Of a stretch of DNA of 64,000 bases, positions 45,559 through 58,028 are shown one piece after another. The first letter of the stretch is position 1; each line of letters opens with the position of its first letter. The position numbers were made by a program, and so were the translations under genes. Below the pieces are notes generated by a model that was given only the letters and a program-made list of their open reading frames with translations, had not been told where the DNA came from and did not search any database. The stretch comes from Pseudovirgaria hyperparasitica (taxonomy: Eukaryota; Ascomycota; Dothideomycetes; Acrospermales; Acrospermaceae), in NCBI RefSeq assembly GCF_010093815.1, contig NW_022985553.1:1026133-1090132 (forward strand). The letters are read 5' to 3'.

Positions 45559-45877
45559 CGTGGGGCTTTGGAGGAGGATTGAAGGACGGAGAAGAGAACC
45601 TGTGGTAGCAGAAGTCGACAATTATGGACTGGTGAGCTCCCAAAGCAGACCATGAGAGACAATAGACGCTGACAGCGGCGATAATGGAAATGATTGAGTT
45701 GCAAAAAACGATGTTCAAGCTTGCGCACAACGATGATGTCGGGTGCGCCATGACGGTCTAGTCCGACTTCCCGGCCGAAGCTCAGGAGCTATATTAACAA
45801 CATGCGCTGCCGTTCGTCTTCATGAATGGACAATTCTTCAATTCTTCAATTCTTCCAAGGACAGATTCGTTCTCGCT
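45559..45877. promoter_or_regulatory. Short divergent promoter, CIA1 and thioesterase
   Basis: 319 bases separate the leftward CIA1 start from the rightward thioesterase start, so the two share one bidirectional promoter. The tract CAATTCTTCAATTCTTCAA near 45832 is a small direct repeat close to the thioesterase ATG. Confidence 0.6.
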
Positions 45878-47422
45878 ATGATTGTACAAGCACCTCGTTC
45901 TGCAGTTCGAAGACTGTCTAGAAGTATCCGACTCTTCCAATCGCATTCTACCCATCCTACCACCCCCGGTCACCGCCATCTCCACGTCTCTGCACCACGC
46001 TCCACCGATGGTGTCTTCCGTGCCCTCACCGAGAACCGCGTTCAAACACCATGGATAGAAGCTTTGCGATCCAAGCAGGCTGGCGGGCCAGACCCATCAC
46101 AGTCTACCGGAAAGGCAGAAACCCCAAGAGACCGCGAACTCACGCCGAAGCGCATGTCGGATAGCTATCACAGCGTCGTAAGGAGCCCTTACACCTCATG
46201 CAGAAGTCACACTGACTGATAACGTAGTAGATACTTCCTCTCGCCCAAGATCCATGGCTACTCGATACCTACCTGAATGCCGCCGGGCACATACGTCTTG
46301 GAACGATCCTCATGGATCTAGACGCCCTCTCAGGAGTGATTGCATATAAACATACGGGAGACGGCGTCACTACAGTCACTGCCGCCTGCGATCGTATCAC
46401 AATCAAGCACCCCCTGACGGAGATATGCGACCTGGAATACAGCGGTCAGGTCACATATGCCACTGGCAGGAGCAGCATGGAGATATCACTCCAAGTCGCC
46501 AGGGCGCCAAAGGACGGCGAAAAGGTCAAGGACGAGGACGTCCTGCTACACTGCACATTCACAATGGTCTCCCTCGACCCAGGCACGAAGAAGTACCGCT
46601 CCACATCCCATCTCGACCGACACACACGTAGCTAACCACACATTCAGACCCGTAAACATCAACCCAATCACCCCCTCCACCCCAGAAGAACACCGCCTCT
46701 TCGCCGCCGGCGCCCGCAACTCCAGCGCCCGCAAACAGCAAGCCCAAACCGCCCTCCTCAAACACACCCCCAACGACCTCGAATCCGACATCATCCACCA
46801 CATGTGGCAGAAACAACTCCAATACCACGACCCCTCCGACGCCCTCCGCCGGCCCGACAACCTCACCTTCATGGACGCCACCGTGCTCCGCACAACCTCC
46901 ATCATGCAGCCCCAATTCCGCAACCGCCACCACTTCATGATCTTCGGCGGCTTCCTCCTCAAACAGACCTTCGAACTCGCCTTCTGCACCGCCGCCCAGT
47001 TCGCCCGCTCCCGCCCCACCTTTGTCTCCCTCGACCCGTCCGCCTTCCTCAACCCCGTCCCCGTCGGCTCAATCCTCTACCTCACCGCCACAGTCGTCTA
47101 CACCGACCCGCCCCTCGTGCCCGCCACCGACGCCGAGGCCGAAGACGCCCGCTCCTCATCAGCCAGCGCCCATCATACCCGCGTGCAAGTCCGCGTCGAC
47201 AGCAAAGTCCGCAGCGTCGAGCACGGCGAGGCCAAGCCGACCGGCCAGTTCCATTTCACGTTCCATGTCGAGGGCAACGGCCGCGTCATGCCGCGCACGT
47301 ACACGGAGTATATGATGTATATCGATGCCAGGCGACGCGCGAAGCGTGTGGCGGAGAGCTTGGCGGAGGATGCGCCGCTGGTGGCGCGACGGATTGGGAG
47401 TTTGGATAGTGTTACGGAGTGA
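45878..47422 (+). CDS. Mitochondrial acyl-CoA thioesterase, ACOT9 type
   Basis: Three exons: 45878-46177, 46231-46592, 46648-47422 (478 residues). The start is an Arg/Ser-rich amphipathic presequence (SAVRRLSRSIRLFQSHS), expected to send the protein to mitochondria. The core has the two hot-dog domains of the ACOT9 family: LTPKRMSDSYHSV-ILPLAQDPWLLDTYLNAAGHIRLGT, MDLDALSGVIAYKHTG, then NLTFMDATVLRTTSIMQPQFRNRHHFMIFGGFLLKQTFELAF. The reaction is hydrolysis of acyl-CoA to free acid and CoA. Intron 1 ends GTAGTAG; use of the first TAG would add an in-frame stop, so the second must be used. Exon 3 has an extreme bias for C-ending codons not shared by exon 2. Fungal members often end in a longer form; here the end SLDSVTE looks natural. 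Confidence 0.9.
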
Positions 47423-48762
47423 TGGTGGTGGTGGTGGTGGTGGATGGGGACTGTTTGTACTCGTGTACTATGAAAGTTGTACATATTCAGGGCGCGCATA
47501 TGGGAATAGAGAATTTGTGAGACACATAATTACATGCTGAACTGCGCAGATCATGTCTCAAGTCAGACGTGCAATCCATAGATACGCTACCAAAGACCCA
47601 GCAAAACAGAAACAGGAGCACACTATGCTATCAAACCCCCTTTTCGACTCCTTTTCGAGAGACCCCTTTTCAACAGGGGCTGCCTCAAAATCACATGTCA
47701 ACGCACACCAGCCCGGTTCAAGAATGCACGTGAAACGCAGTCATATACATCACAGTAGTGTTTTTGTGTTCTTTCCCCTACTTTTTTTTCGCTAGTCTAA
47801 AGTACATTACCACCACTGACTCCAAAACACCCACACCACCCACCCAATTCCTCCCCACATGTGACACTGGCAAGTCAGCCACCAAGACGATCCTCCTGTC
47901 ACTAAAGCCTTGCGCCATCTACGCCGAGCCGAGCCGAGCCGAGCTAGGCGCGTAAAAGTCACCTTGGCAAGCCAATGCAAGAACGGAAATGAACGACGGG
48001 GGATGGTGACCGCTGAAAGCGCTGTGCAAATGCAACACGACCAAATAGCAAGAACAAAAAAAGAGATTGCGCAGAATGCAGAGACAAGGCAGGACTGTGG
48101 ATGGATGCAAGTACGTATGCCATTTGGTGGTGGTAGGGCAATGACCGACGCTAGAAGGACATAACAATACAAATTTCGGTTCTGTTGGTCCTTCCAACTA
48201 CATGTATGTTTTCCGACTGATGAGGAGAGTGGTCTCTTCCTTGTTTTGCGTCATTTACATCTCTCGACTCCATCAGCGACCGCGAAAGATGGTTCTCGAG
48301 ATTCCCAAACCACTTGGTGAGAGAAGAGCGTGATGCAGACTCCACACGCGGCAATAGGTCGTAGCACATCGAGATTCGTCAATGAGTACCGCTTGCCTGG
48401 TGTGTTTTCCGTTTGGAAGAATGCCAGTAGACAAGGATTTGTTGAGTATTAAAAGTGTATGTTCAGCCGCCGCTGTCGAAAGATGATACGGTGGTGTCGA
48501 TTTGTAGACAAGGAAATGGGTTCCAATGACGAGATTAGTTTGGTGTTGGTTGCGCGGTGGATGCCGCAGTCTGGTTGAGCGCGAAGTTGGACGCCATGTA
48601 ATATCGAATTAGTCGTAAAGCAGTGCGAGAATAGTGTGTGACGGTGTCCGGGCATCACAATCGATGCATGTGGATATGCAGTTCGGGCGCTCTATGTGGG
48701 ACTAAGTTCGTGGATAGTCGCCATATTTGAGATAGTAATAGAGATGTTCGTGAAGGTCATAA
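47423..48762. other. Convergent intergenic region
   Basis: 3' flanks of the thioesterase and casein kinase genes. A (GGT)n tract follows the thioesterase stop at 47423. Open frames here are short and unlike any family I know. Confidence 0.5.
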
Positions 48763-50628
48763 TTACGCTGCGAGCGGTCAGAGAGTTCGTAAAACCATGA
48801 GCTACGTCGGCTTACCACAGCACAAGACCTTCATGATCTTCTTTCCAACCCCTTCTTTCGGTTCAGGTTGTGGTCCCCTCGCGGTGGCCTGCGCCGGTGT
48901 CGGGGTCATCTGACCTTGAGCGTTTATGTTTCTTGGTTGGAGATTTGACTGGCTGTTCTGGAATTGTGCAACTGCCGAACCTCCTTCCGGGGCATTGAGC
49001 TTCGCCTCGCTCTGCCGCTTGTCGTAATTGCTCGAATCTAGCCCACGTGGTGCCCGCATACCGCCTGGCTGACGGGCTGCACCAGGCCTTGGAAGTGGCT
49101 TGTTGATGTCGTCGCGAGTAACCGGGGTGCGCGAGGCACGTTGGCCGCCTAGTTCACGGTTGGTGGCTGTGATGTTGTGTGGGAGATGACCCCCCGTAGG
49201 GTGATTCTTTAGGGTTTCCCAGCCCTTACCATTGTTCAGCTTCATCCAGTCATACTCGCCATCTTCAACCTCGCCGGTACTCTTCAACGCCTGCGTAAAA
49301 AGCTCGCGTAGATAGTCGTAGTCGGGAGTGTCCTCGAAACCGAGGTTGCGGACGTAGCTCAGATACTTGTTTAATTCCTCTGCATGACATTAGACACCCA
49401 GAGCTACCACACACATATTATGGGGACGTACCAGGGAATCCATCGCACAGCTCCTTGATGGCGGTGGTCTGCTTCTTCTCACCGATCTTCTCATATTTCT
49501 GCTTGTTCGTGGCGGCTTTCAGTCCTTGCCATGGCAGGCCACCGCGTAAGAAATACATGAACACATGCCCAAGAGCTTCTAGATCGTCTCGTCGGGACTG
49601 CTCGCGGCCAAGATGTGTATTGATACTCATATATCTGGCAGTTCCTGAGAGTGATTTACGTTCTCTGTAAGGAATGTGCTGCTTGGTCTTGGGATCACGA
49701 TATTGCTTTGCCATGCCGAAGTCGACTACGTGGATGACATTGGCAGCTTTCGAGCCGGGTCGTCCGATGAGGAAGTTATCTGGCTTAATATCACGGTAGA
49801 TGAGATTTTTCTCGTGTATTGTTTGCACTCTCGACAACTACAAGCTCGGGTTAGTCGGCCATCTCGTCTGAAAAAAGCTGCTCGCACCATCTGCTTCGCC
49901 ACCATTACCACGGTCTTGATGGAGAACCGTCTGTTGCAATGGTCGAAGAGGTCCTCAAGACTGGGACCCAGAAGGTCAATGACTAGGATGTTGTGCAGGC
50001 CTTCTTGGCCAAAGTAGTAGACATTAGGGATTCCAGCTGGGAAGAAGTCAGTATATCAAGAATATGGCACCGCGCAAAGCAATATGATAGGGACAAAAAA
50101 ACATGCCCGACTTCCGCCGCTTTAAATCGATCTGCCTCTCAACATTTTTCAAATGCATATTGTACCAGTCATACTGACTGAGAGGACGAGGTCCGCGGGC
50201 TGGCGGTATCGAGATAACAGAGACAGAAGTCACAGGCGACGGTCGGCATCGAGGCTGTGGACAGCCGCCATCAGGAGCAAGCGCGGCCTTTTACCTCGAC
50301 AAAACGACACGCGTGAGCAAGGCTGTATGGAGAAAACGTGGACTTACGGCATCCCACAAGTATTTTGTACGTGCGGTACTCGTCTCGCAACTGGGGTGCA
50401 TCGCTTTTACGAGGCTCCTGGAGTATGTATTAGCAAGCGGTCCGGCGGCAGCGTGTTGACGGCCCAGAAGGGACCGACAGTATGGGCAGAACGACGCACA
50501 AACTTGATAGCAACCTGTTGCTGGTTGAGCAGGTTTGTTCCCTCAAAAATAACACCGAAAGAGCCTTCGCCAATCTTCTTGCCGACTCTATAGTGGACGC
50601 CCACGACGTTCGAGGACGAATTCGACAT
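48763..50628 (-). CDS. ckiA: Casein kinase I, palmitoylated YCK/CkiA type
   Basis: Six exons: 50500-50628, 50348-50417, 49888-50036, 49432-49837, 48816-49379, 48763-48767 (440 residues). The kinase domain is near-identical to fungal Cki[19 protein letters not shown], Lys42 in VAIKF, catalytic YRDIKPDN with Asp132, [10 protein letters not shown] at 155, and the CK1-specific [21 protein letters not shown]. The tail is Gln/Pro-rich and ends [10 protein letters not shown]; the terminal Cys pair (438, 439) is the expected palmitoylation site that holds Yck1/2-type kinases at the plasma membrane, where they act in nutrient-sensor signalling, endocytosis and polarity. Without the last intron (48768-48815; GTAAGC, CTGAC, CAG) the protein ends CCGKPT at 48802. 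Intron 2 (50037-50347) is 311 nt, far longer than all others here except the leader intron of the STF2-like gene. Confidence 0.92.
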
Positions 50629-53194
50629 GACTGCTACGTTGTCGGAGAGGACGAGGACGAGGACGGGGACGACGGAGGAAGGGCGAGAAGGCGGATATTA
50701 TGGGGCGGACAGTACGCAGTCACACACCTTGCCGCGGTGCGAACGAGGAATGAGATACGAGTGTCCTCGAGAGACACGAAGCTCTCAAAGAGATGAAGAA
50801 GTTCGCGGGTGACAAGACGATGGGAGAGAATGGGGAGAGGGAGAGCTGTGAAGCTGGGGCTGTGATGGTGGTGCAGGTGGTGGTGAGTTGTTGGAAAGGA
50901 GCGGAGCGGTCTGCCCAAGAGAGTCCCGATTAGGGTAAGCGCGAAGTATTGAGAATTAAACCTAAGGCTATCAATAATACTTCGCCTTCCTGTTGTGCTT
51001 GGGGCAACTGCTGGGCCCCTTCATCCATCATTTCATCGCCAACAAACCATAATTGTTATATTATTAGCATCTCTTCAACACCACACTACATTCAGGTTGA
51101 CTTCAAAATGATGGGAGCTCGTCACGGCGTGTAGCTGAGTCATCTATTCCTCACTCTGTCTTTGCTAGCGGTGAATGCCTCCACTATAGCACTCTCAATC
51201 GGTACTCGGCTTGTCACTCCTACTGTCCTTACCGAAGCACACACCACGCACACATACACGTACATTTACATACACATACACACAGTACAGCAGGACATTG
51301 AGGCTCACGATTGTTGCTTCTGTCCCTTGCATGTGGACTCGTAGCATTTGCCACCGGGCGCGTCATCGCCGTCGTGGCCAGCGAGCGACTTCTTGAGACA
51401 TACTTCAGACAATCATCACACAGCAATGCTTGTCACAGACAGTAGCAGACACCGCCGAGGCACCTTCACACGCTTTTTCTTCGAAAGAAGCATGCATGCA
51501 AGCTCAAATGTTCCCATCAGCAACCGCCGCCAGTCTTCTCGCGGGCCGGTACAGTGGTGGGTAGGCCGCATACTACTTTGAGGCTCGCGCCAATAAACGG
51601 CCTTTTTTGCCTGCGAGCCACAACACTGGACGCTGTGCGGCTAGAGCTTAGAGCCTTTTTGTCCTTTTCCAGAGCCTCCTAGCACTTCGACTGGCCGACA
51701 GATAACAGAAGAGACCAAGAAGAGTAGGGCCGTGCGACGTGCCCAGCGACGTGTCACGCACCCCCAATCCCCCAATCGCTTTTGGTTGCCAATACTCAGT
51801 CCTGTTTGTGTTGGGGTTGCTTGTCCACGCTGTGCTTCAGCGTCAACGGCTATCCTAAACCTTCCATGACTGATCGCGCGTCGTGTAGCAATGCTCCGAC
51901 GACCCGCAAAAGCGTCAAGCATGCGGCCCAGACGCTGCGCTGGCTCAACGCCTAAAGTTTACAAGCAGGTACAGCAGCCTAGTCTAGAACTTGCAGCTGC
52001 AGATGCAGCTGCAGGCACACATACGAAACGCTGCAAGCTAAGCACCTACAGCTTCAGTCTGGACTCGTGACATCGCCAGATTCTTCTTGCAGCTCGTTTT
52101 TGCCTCCCAAGCAAGAGTGATCCCGACACCACCACCACCACCACTACCGCTGAGGCGACGGCGAAAAGCACGGGGAATTTACACCTGCAGACCCGGCTGC
52201 CAGCCACCCCTGCCATATTCGCCGGACCCGATCCCGATGTTCCTCGACGGGCAAGCCGAGATCAAGATCGTGCTCTTGCAGCTGCCGGAGTTGGGGTGCA
52301 TAGCATGTGTCAGCAACGCGTGATGTTTTTTGGACAGTTGCGAATGTCATTTGTACCGTCCTACATTGATAGCAGAAACCACACTGCTGAAATTCTCAGA
52401 GCAACGACCACAGCTGAGGCTAAACCTTTACTTTTCGCTGCAAATATACAGCGCCTTGTCCAGATTATGCCGCTTCTTGATGTGTGTACGCGTATTCCCG
52501 TACCGACACTTACTGGCAATTCCTCGCATCGCGTCCTCCTAGGTGTGCTCGATATGCTAATCATGTATGCATATGTATGTTATTAAGGATTAGAAAACTC
52601 AAGAACTGAGCAAGAAAAGAAAAAAAAACCCAAAAGCGTCCCACTAAGTAAATGGTTGAAACAATGGTCTTTTTTGGTGTATATACATATATGTGTGTAT
52701 ATGCTTCCGCGTACGAAAAAAAAAGAACAAGTCTACTATTAACGAAGAATGCTCATTTCTTGTTTCTTCTTTGCCACTACCCCCGCTGCAGCTGCAGCTG
52801 CATCCATAAATAGAGTGAATGGATGGATGGATGGGTAGAAGAATAAGATGGAAAGGTGGGTTAGCAGTGTCGCAGGTTCCCGGAGAAGGAAAAACAAATA
52901 TACATAATCTTTTAATAGTACGTGTGGAATATACTTCTTCTTCATTCTTCCCATGCCATTCTTGGGCGTGCGAAAAAGAAGAAACATAAACAATGAACAA
53001 CATCGCTGTAATATACCATCGTCATGCTGTCCGTCCCATAAGATATGTGTGTGTGTGTATGGGTGGAAAAACGCCTGTTTTTCAATGCTGGACTAGACCA
53101 CTGAACACAAATACATGCTCTTGTCGATTCTTGTCTCGCCCTCTATCCTCGCGACGTACTTGCTCTCACTGCTCACCACTACCACCACTACCGC
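50629..53194. other. Intergenic, promoter of casein kinase I
   Basis: 2.6 kb without a supportable gene. The first ~300 bases are the leader and promoter of the kinase, with a GA-rich tract (GAGGACGAGGACGAGGAC near 50646). An ACAC-rich stretch at 51240-51290, a (CAC)n tract at 52128-52145 and a TGCAGCTGCAGCTGCA palindrome near 52786 are present. A similar TGCAGCTGCAG run occurs near 51992. Confidence 0.5.
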
Positions 53195-56100
53195 TCATTC
53201 CATCTCAACGTCCCCATCCCGATCCAAACCCCTCTCATCATCCCCCTCAAACCCACCACTCCCCGCACTCCCATTCCCCTCCTCCTCATCCTCATCCTCA
53301 TCCCCCCTCTCATCAACCTCCCAACTCTCCAGCTCCTCAAAGCGATCCTTCGCAACCAGCATTCGCCGAGACGCAAGCACATCGAATGCATACTTGGCCT
53401 CGAGATCCGCCACGACGAGGTCCTTTGTGGCCTTGAACCAATGGTCGAGACGAGCTTTGGCGACGAGGTTGGCGACGAGGCTGTCATCGGCGCGGTTGGC
53501 TTGGAGGATGGGCTTGAGAATGGAGGCATCGGAGTTTGCTGGGAAGCGCGGTTCGAGGGCGGCTGGGGTTGTGTGTGCGCCGAGGGTGGCGGAGGGTTGG
53601 ATGGGAGGTGTCGGGTGAGAGAGGGTGAATGAAGCTGTGCGTGGATGGTTAGTGTTGGGAGTTTTGTGATTGGGGATGGCTGGAAAGTTTGGGGTTAGAC
53701 GTACCACTGCGTATTGCGCACTCCTTCAGGGTACAATACAACGCCGTGTTGCGCAGCGTGTCGTGGAGTGCGATATCGCTGGAATCATTCGTCTGATTGA
53801 TCGTCTGCCAGCCGTCGCGTAGCATCATGCGCTTCCAGATGAGCTTGAGCATTTCGTCGCGCTGCTCGTCTCTCATGTGCAGACACTGGCTTTCGAGCAC
53901 CCGTAGCGCGAGGATGAACTGTGTCCGGCCAATCTCGTGCGTCACGTCTTCGTCGGTGTCGTTCATCAGCGTGAGCACGTCAATCAGGAGATCCATTGTC
54001 AGCGCACGGTGGTGGATGAGATGCTCGAAGCCCTGGCGCAGAAGTTGGCGCAGTGCGTCGCGATCATCGCCCACGAAGACGCAGCCGAACTTCTCCATGC
54101 AGCCGTCGAGGGCCGAGTCGTAATCGAGAGCGGAGAGGACTTCGGCACGAACAAACCCGTAGGCCTTTTCCTGCACTCTGATGAGCTGGAGGTTGCGTTC
54201 GGCACTGCGTTGAAGATCTATACTGGACTGTGTGTCTTGCAGGGTAGGGTCTTCTTCAGCGGCGGCAATCAGAGTGAGTTTGGCCATGGATGCTTCAACC
54301 TTCTTGCACCAGACATTGGGTTCGCGATCGGTGGCACTCGTGAGGGATTTTGATGCTTCAAAGAAGTCTTTTTCGTTCAGAATATCGTTGATCCAGCTGA
54401 GCTTGGCGCGAGTCGGGTCACTGCGGAGGTAATTGGTAAGATACGATTGACCAGAGTAACGGTCGTCCAGCATGACTGCGGCTTGGCTACTGTGAATGTG
54501 CCAGGAATACCAAGCGTTCGCCCAGCCGTCCTTGAATTGAACGAAGTATTCTTGGATGCGCTTATCCATCTCCTGTAACTGCTTGGCCGAGCTGATCTTG
54601 ATCGTCGCGTTACCGTCCCTCAGACTTTCTTTTAGGAAGCTGTATTCCCCACCCACCAGCACGACCAGAGTTCCCATATCGCGGTACTTCTCAGCCAACT
54701 TCATCCCAGCATCAGCCTGTCCGATTTCTTCGAGTTTGCGAATCTGATTAGGTCTAATCTTGGTGAGATAGTCTTCCCTTATATCACGACCAGAAGCCTG
54801 GTATTTGGGCTCGTCCTGCTCAAGCAGCCAGCTATAACGCTCGGTGTACACTTGACAGCAAAGTCCGACAAGCTTTGGATTGTCAAGCGCGATCTTCTGC
54901 AGCTGTAAGTCGTCATCGTCTCGAGCATCGTCGGGATCCAGATCTTCCGCAATCTGGCGTGCCACATCTACCAACTGCCGCGTCGCGTCTGTGATATTAT
55001 GAGTTGCTGTCCACGGGCAGGGAAGCCCATTGAATCCTGTAGTGAGAATCGCATCTTCCAATGGCTCGTCTTCAAGCCCATAAGCAGTGACGTTTTCTTC
55101 GCGAAAGCTGAATGTAGTGGTAAGTGCTCGGATGAACATGTCGTCAGCTTCGATGATAAGCTGCATCACAGACCGATGATCCTTAGAGCCTTCCTTGTAG
55201 ACGAGCCTTATACAGTTGAACGCCCAGGGGAGAAAGTTTTCGATACCACCGACGTCCTTGATGAACCATTGCCGCACCGGGTCCACCTCGCCAGCTTCGG
55301 GCTTGAGACTAGTCTTGTATCGGTCGTGTAGTACATCCACCATCTCTCGAAGAAGAGGCCGCTGATTGACGTCTTGCTGGATTCGCTCCTCATAGTGCTT
55401 CCAGAGACCTTCCGCCGCAGCGACCTTCTCGGCATTCCATAGAAGCGCCCATTTCGTGTTCCTGGATAGCGGTGGGTAATTCAATCGCAGATGGTCTGCC
55501 AGCCCGGACAACGCTTGCGCACGCAGATTCAGATGCTGTTCCATAGAAGGTAGTATTGCAGGTACGTATCCAGATGAGGATCTACAGATCTCTTTGCTAA
55601 CCTGCTCTGCAGCAACTTCGATCTCTCTTTGCGTGAAGGTCGGAATAGACCTCGGTGTGAAGTCAAATATTGCTTCTGGATTCTTTGCAAAAAAGACAGC
55701 CTGCTCAATCTTGCTTTTGACTGTGACGACTGGCTTGCTCTTCTCAGGATGCTCAGCTGCCATCCGGAGAATGCCACTCCCTTGTGCAAAGATGATGCAT
55801 CTTGCGCTTCTGTCTGAATGCGATGCTTCTTCCGCTCCAAATCCAACAAATTTCACATGGGTTTTCCGATTCAGGTACAGAGTATCTTGAAACGGCGGAG
55901 TTGGTGCTCCAAAATCTCCCAGCAATTGACTTTCCGCTGTTTGCTTCACTTCCGCAATCGACGCGACGACAATCGCCTTGTTAAAGACAATGATGGCCAT
56001 TGCGCTGGGTGCGGGTAGGAGTAACTGGGCTGACAGAGACTCGGTGACATCCTCTTCGTATGAGTGTATTGGTATGAGTCGCTTGATAGAAGACGTGGTC

Positions 56101-57490
56101 TGAGAAGTAGATCTTGACTTATCAAAGTCTAACTCTACCAGGGCATAGCCACGCTCTGATGGCCCTTGAATGGCCACTATGGTCAAGGCGCTGAACAGAC
56201 GTTGAATGTCATTGGAGTTTTGATCGACCAGTGTTCCGCGACTTCGCTCTACTGATTCGGGGAGCAGTACAAAGTCGAGCAAACTGACTTCAGTGTGTTG
56301 GCCTTTCAATTCTGGCTCAGCAGAGTCTTTGAGCACGGCAAGCAGATCGTCGTGTACGTTTATATCTGCGCGAAGAGTGTGCTGCCCAGTCCATCCGATC
56401 GTCCACAGCTGAAATGAACCTGCTCTCGTCGCAGCGATTATGTCTGATTGGCCCTTCTCTTGTGTCTTGCGCTGTCTCACATTCGCGATTTCCTTGCGCC
56501 ACGAGCTCCCCGAGAATACGTTCTTGAAGCCACTGAAAAGACCACCACCGCCAGTGGCACGAACAAAGGTAACAGATATGCTAGGCCGGCCCTGGGCGTC
56601 TCGGATCGTAAGCTGTGCCAAGCGGCCAGTCGAAAATGTGAGGATGAAGCCGGAAACACCAGCATCGATGATATTGAGCGCAGTCTCTCCGCTCAGTAAG
56701 CCATTAACAGTGCCTTCTACTCCTTGCCGGCGTTGCTGGAAGAGGCTCAGAGATTCCGCGCTATCCACGTTCTCCCAGAAGACAATCTTCCCGGTCCTGG
56801 GGTAGACGACAACGAGTCCAAGCTCGTTTGATGGACCCGTCTGTACGAGGGATCCGATCGGAATAGGCTCTGACTGTTTGAGTATATGCGGCAGATTCAA
56901 GGTTCGAGGAGTGGCGCGTTGGTTCGAGGTATAATCGAAAATGAATGCATGGTTATGGGTGAGAGCGAGCGCATAAGGAGATTTTTGTAGGAGAAAGGCG
57001 CGATATGATTCTATGAAATGGTCAGTTAAACCTTCAATTGTCCTCCTGGATACAGCAATTTCATACCTTCAGGATGATCATGAAGATGGGTAGGTAAGCT
57101 GGGTAGCTTTTTGACGGCATAGTTGGCATTCCTTGTCTACAATAAGGTTAGCTGAGGTTTCTGTGTACGAGTCTGGAGCGTGCACACCAGAACGATGCTG
57201 CCATCGGCCTTTGAGCCGCGCTTTGCAGCGCCTGAAGCTTTCTTCTCTCTCACGGGCATGTCCAAGGAATGCGAGACCGCGCGAGGGTGGCCATTCATGG
57301 CAGATCCGTTCGTGCCTATGTGACCATTCCCGTTAACTTTCTCGTTACCAGGAGCAGAGAAGAATTCATCGGAAAGCTTGCTTCGTTTTCTCTGGTGACG
57401 AATGCTGTCAGAGTCGTTGCGCGCGCGGCGCCGGGGGTTTCGAGGCGCCGTGCCATGGATGCTATGAATAGTCGAGTCGGGAGAGAACAT
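53195..57490 (-). CDS. NUP133: Nucleoporin NUP133
   Basis: Four exons: 57188-57490, 57067-57136, 53705-57010, 53195-53634 (1372 residues). A disordered basic N-terminus (RRRARNDSDSIRHQRKRSK) precedes the seven-bladed N-terminal beta-propeller, recognised by SYRAFLLQKSPYALALTHNHAFIFDY, GLVVVYPRTGKIVFWENVDSAES, and FSGFKNVFSGSSWRKEI. The C-terminal two thirds are helical (LRDEMVDVLHDRYKTSLKP, YAGRYRDMGTL-like and FVRAEVLSALDYDSALDGCMEKFGCVF segments) as in Nup133, which forms the stem tip of the Y-shaped Nup84 complex of the nuclear pore. The final exon supplies KPILQANRADDSLVANLVAKARLDHW-type helix and an acidic end. Introns 1-3 all have CTAAC/CTGAC branch sites. The length fits filamentous-fungal Nup133. 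No lesion is visible. Confidence 0.9.
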
Positions 57491-58028
57491 TATGGGAGAT
57501 GATAGGAGGATGAACGGCGCGCGGTGAAGATGCGCGTGTTCGATGTCGACGCCTTGTAGCTCAAGGAATGTTTGGACGAACGTAGGCGGAGTTTCGCAAA
57601 CCTTTGATCTAACCTCTCCCAGGTATAGCAGGCACTGGGTGTTTTGTTGTCAAGCGCTAAGCCCGATTCGCGCATACGACCAAGATTGGAACGGCTGCAC
57701 GGCATCGGGAAAATACTAGATCTTCGGGATGAAAGAATGGCTTGCAACTACAAGAAGAGTATTTGACTGTTATGATGGGCGGCTCTAGGCTTCAGCATCA
57801 TGTGTGTATGCTTATTGTAGTCCTATTGGTATGCAGCTTGTATACAACGGAGACTAATTATCTAGGTATATTTTTTAGAGTCTCCCTACACACCCATAGT
57901 TACAATCATACAGTAAGTCCTGTTCCGCAGCCAATGCTAAGTCGGTATATGTTCCGCACAACGTCTGCTACACCAAAAAATGATATCCGAAAGTTACGCC
58001 ACCATATTCCAACGCCATCCTATACTAT
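57491..58028. other. Intergenic, promoter of NUP133
   Basis: Between the NUP133 start and the DRE2 end, both on the minus strand. Nothing further recognised. Confidence 0.5.

Noticed and set aside
45559-45621. Upstream extension of CIA1
   Set aside because: It has no ATG, only a TTG; MPLQISHLANF fits the family.
46546-47409. Long frames on both strands over the last thioesterase exon
   Set aside because: Shadows produced by the strong C-ending codon bias; only the thioesterase frame matches a known family.
53115-53618. 167-codon plus-strand frame over the NUP133 3' end
   Set aside because: Antisense to the NUP133 final exon and low-complexity Ser/Pro; the NUP133 frame has conserved helices.
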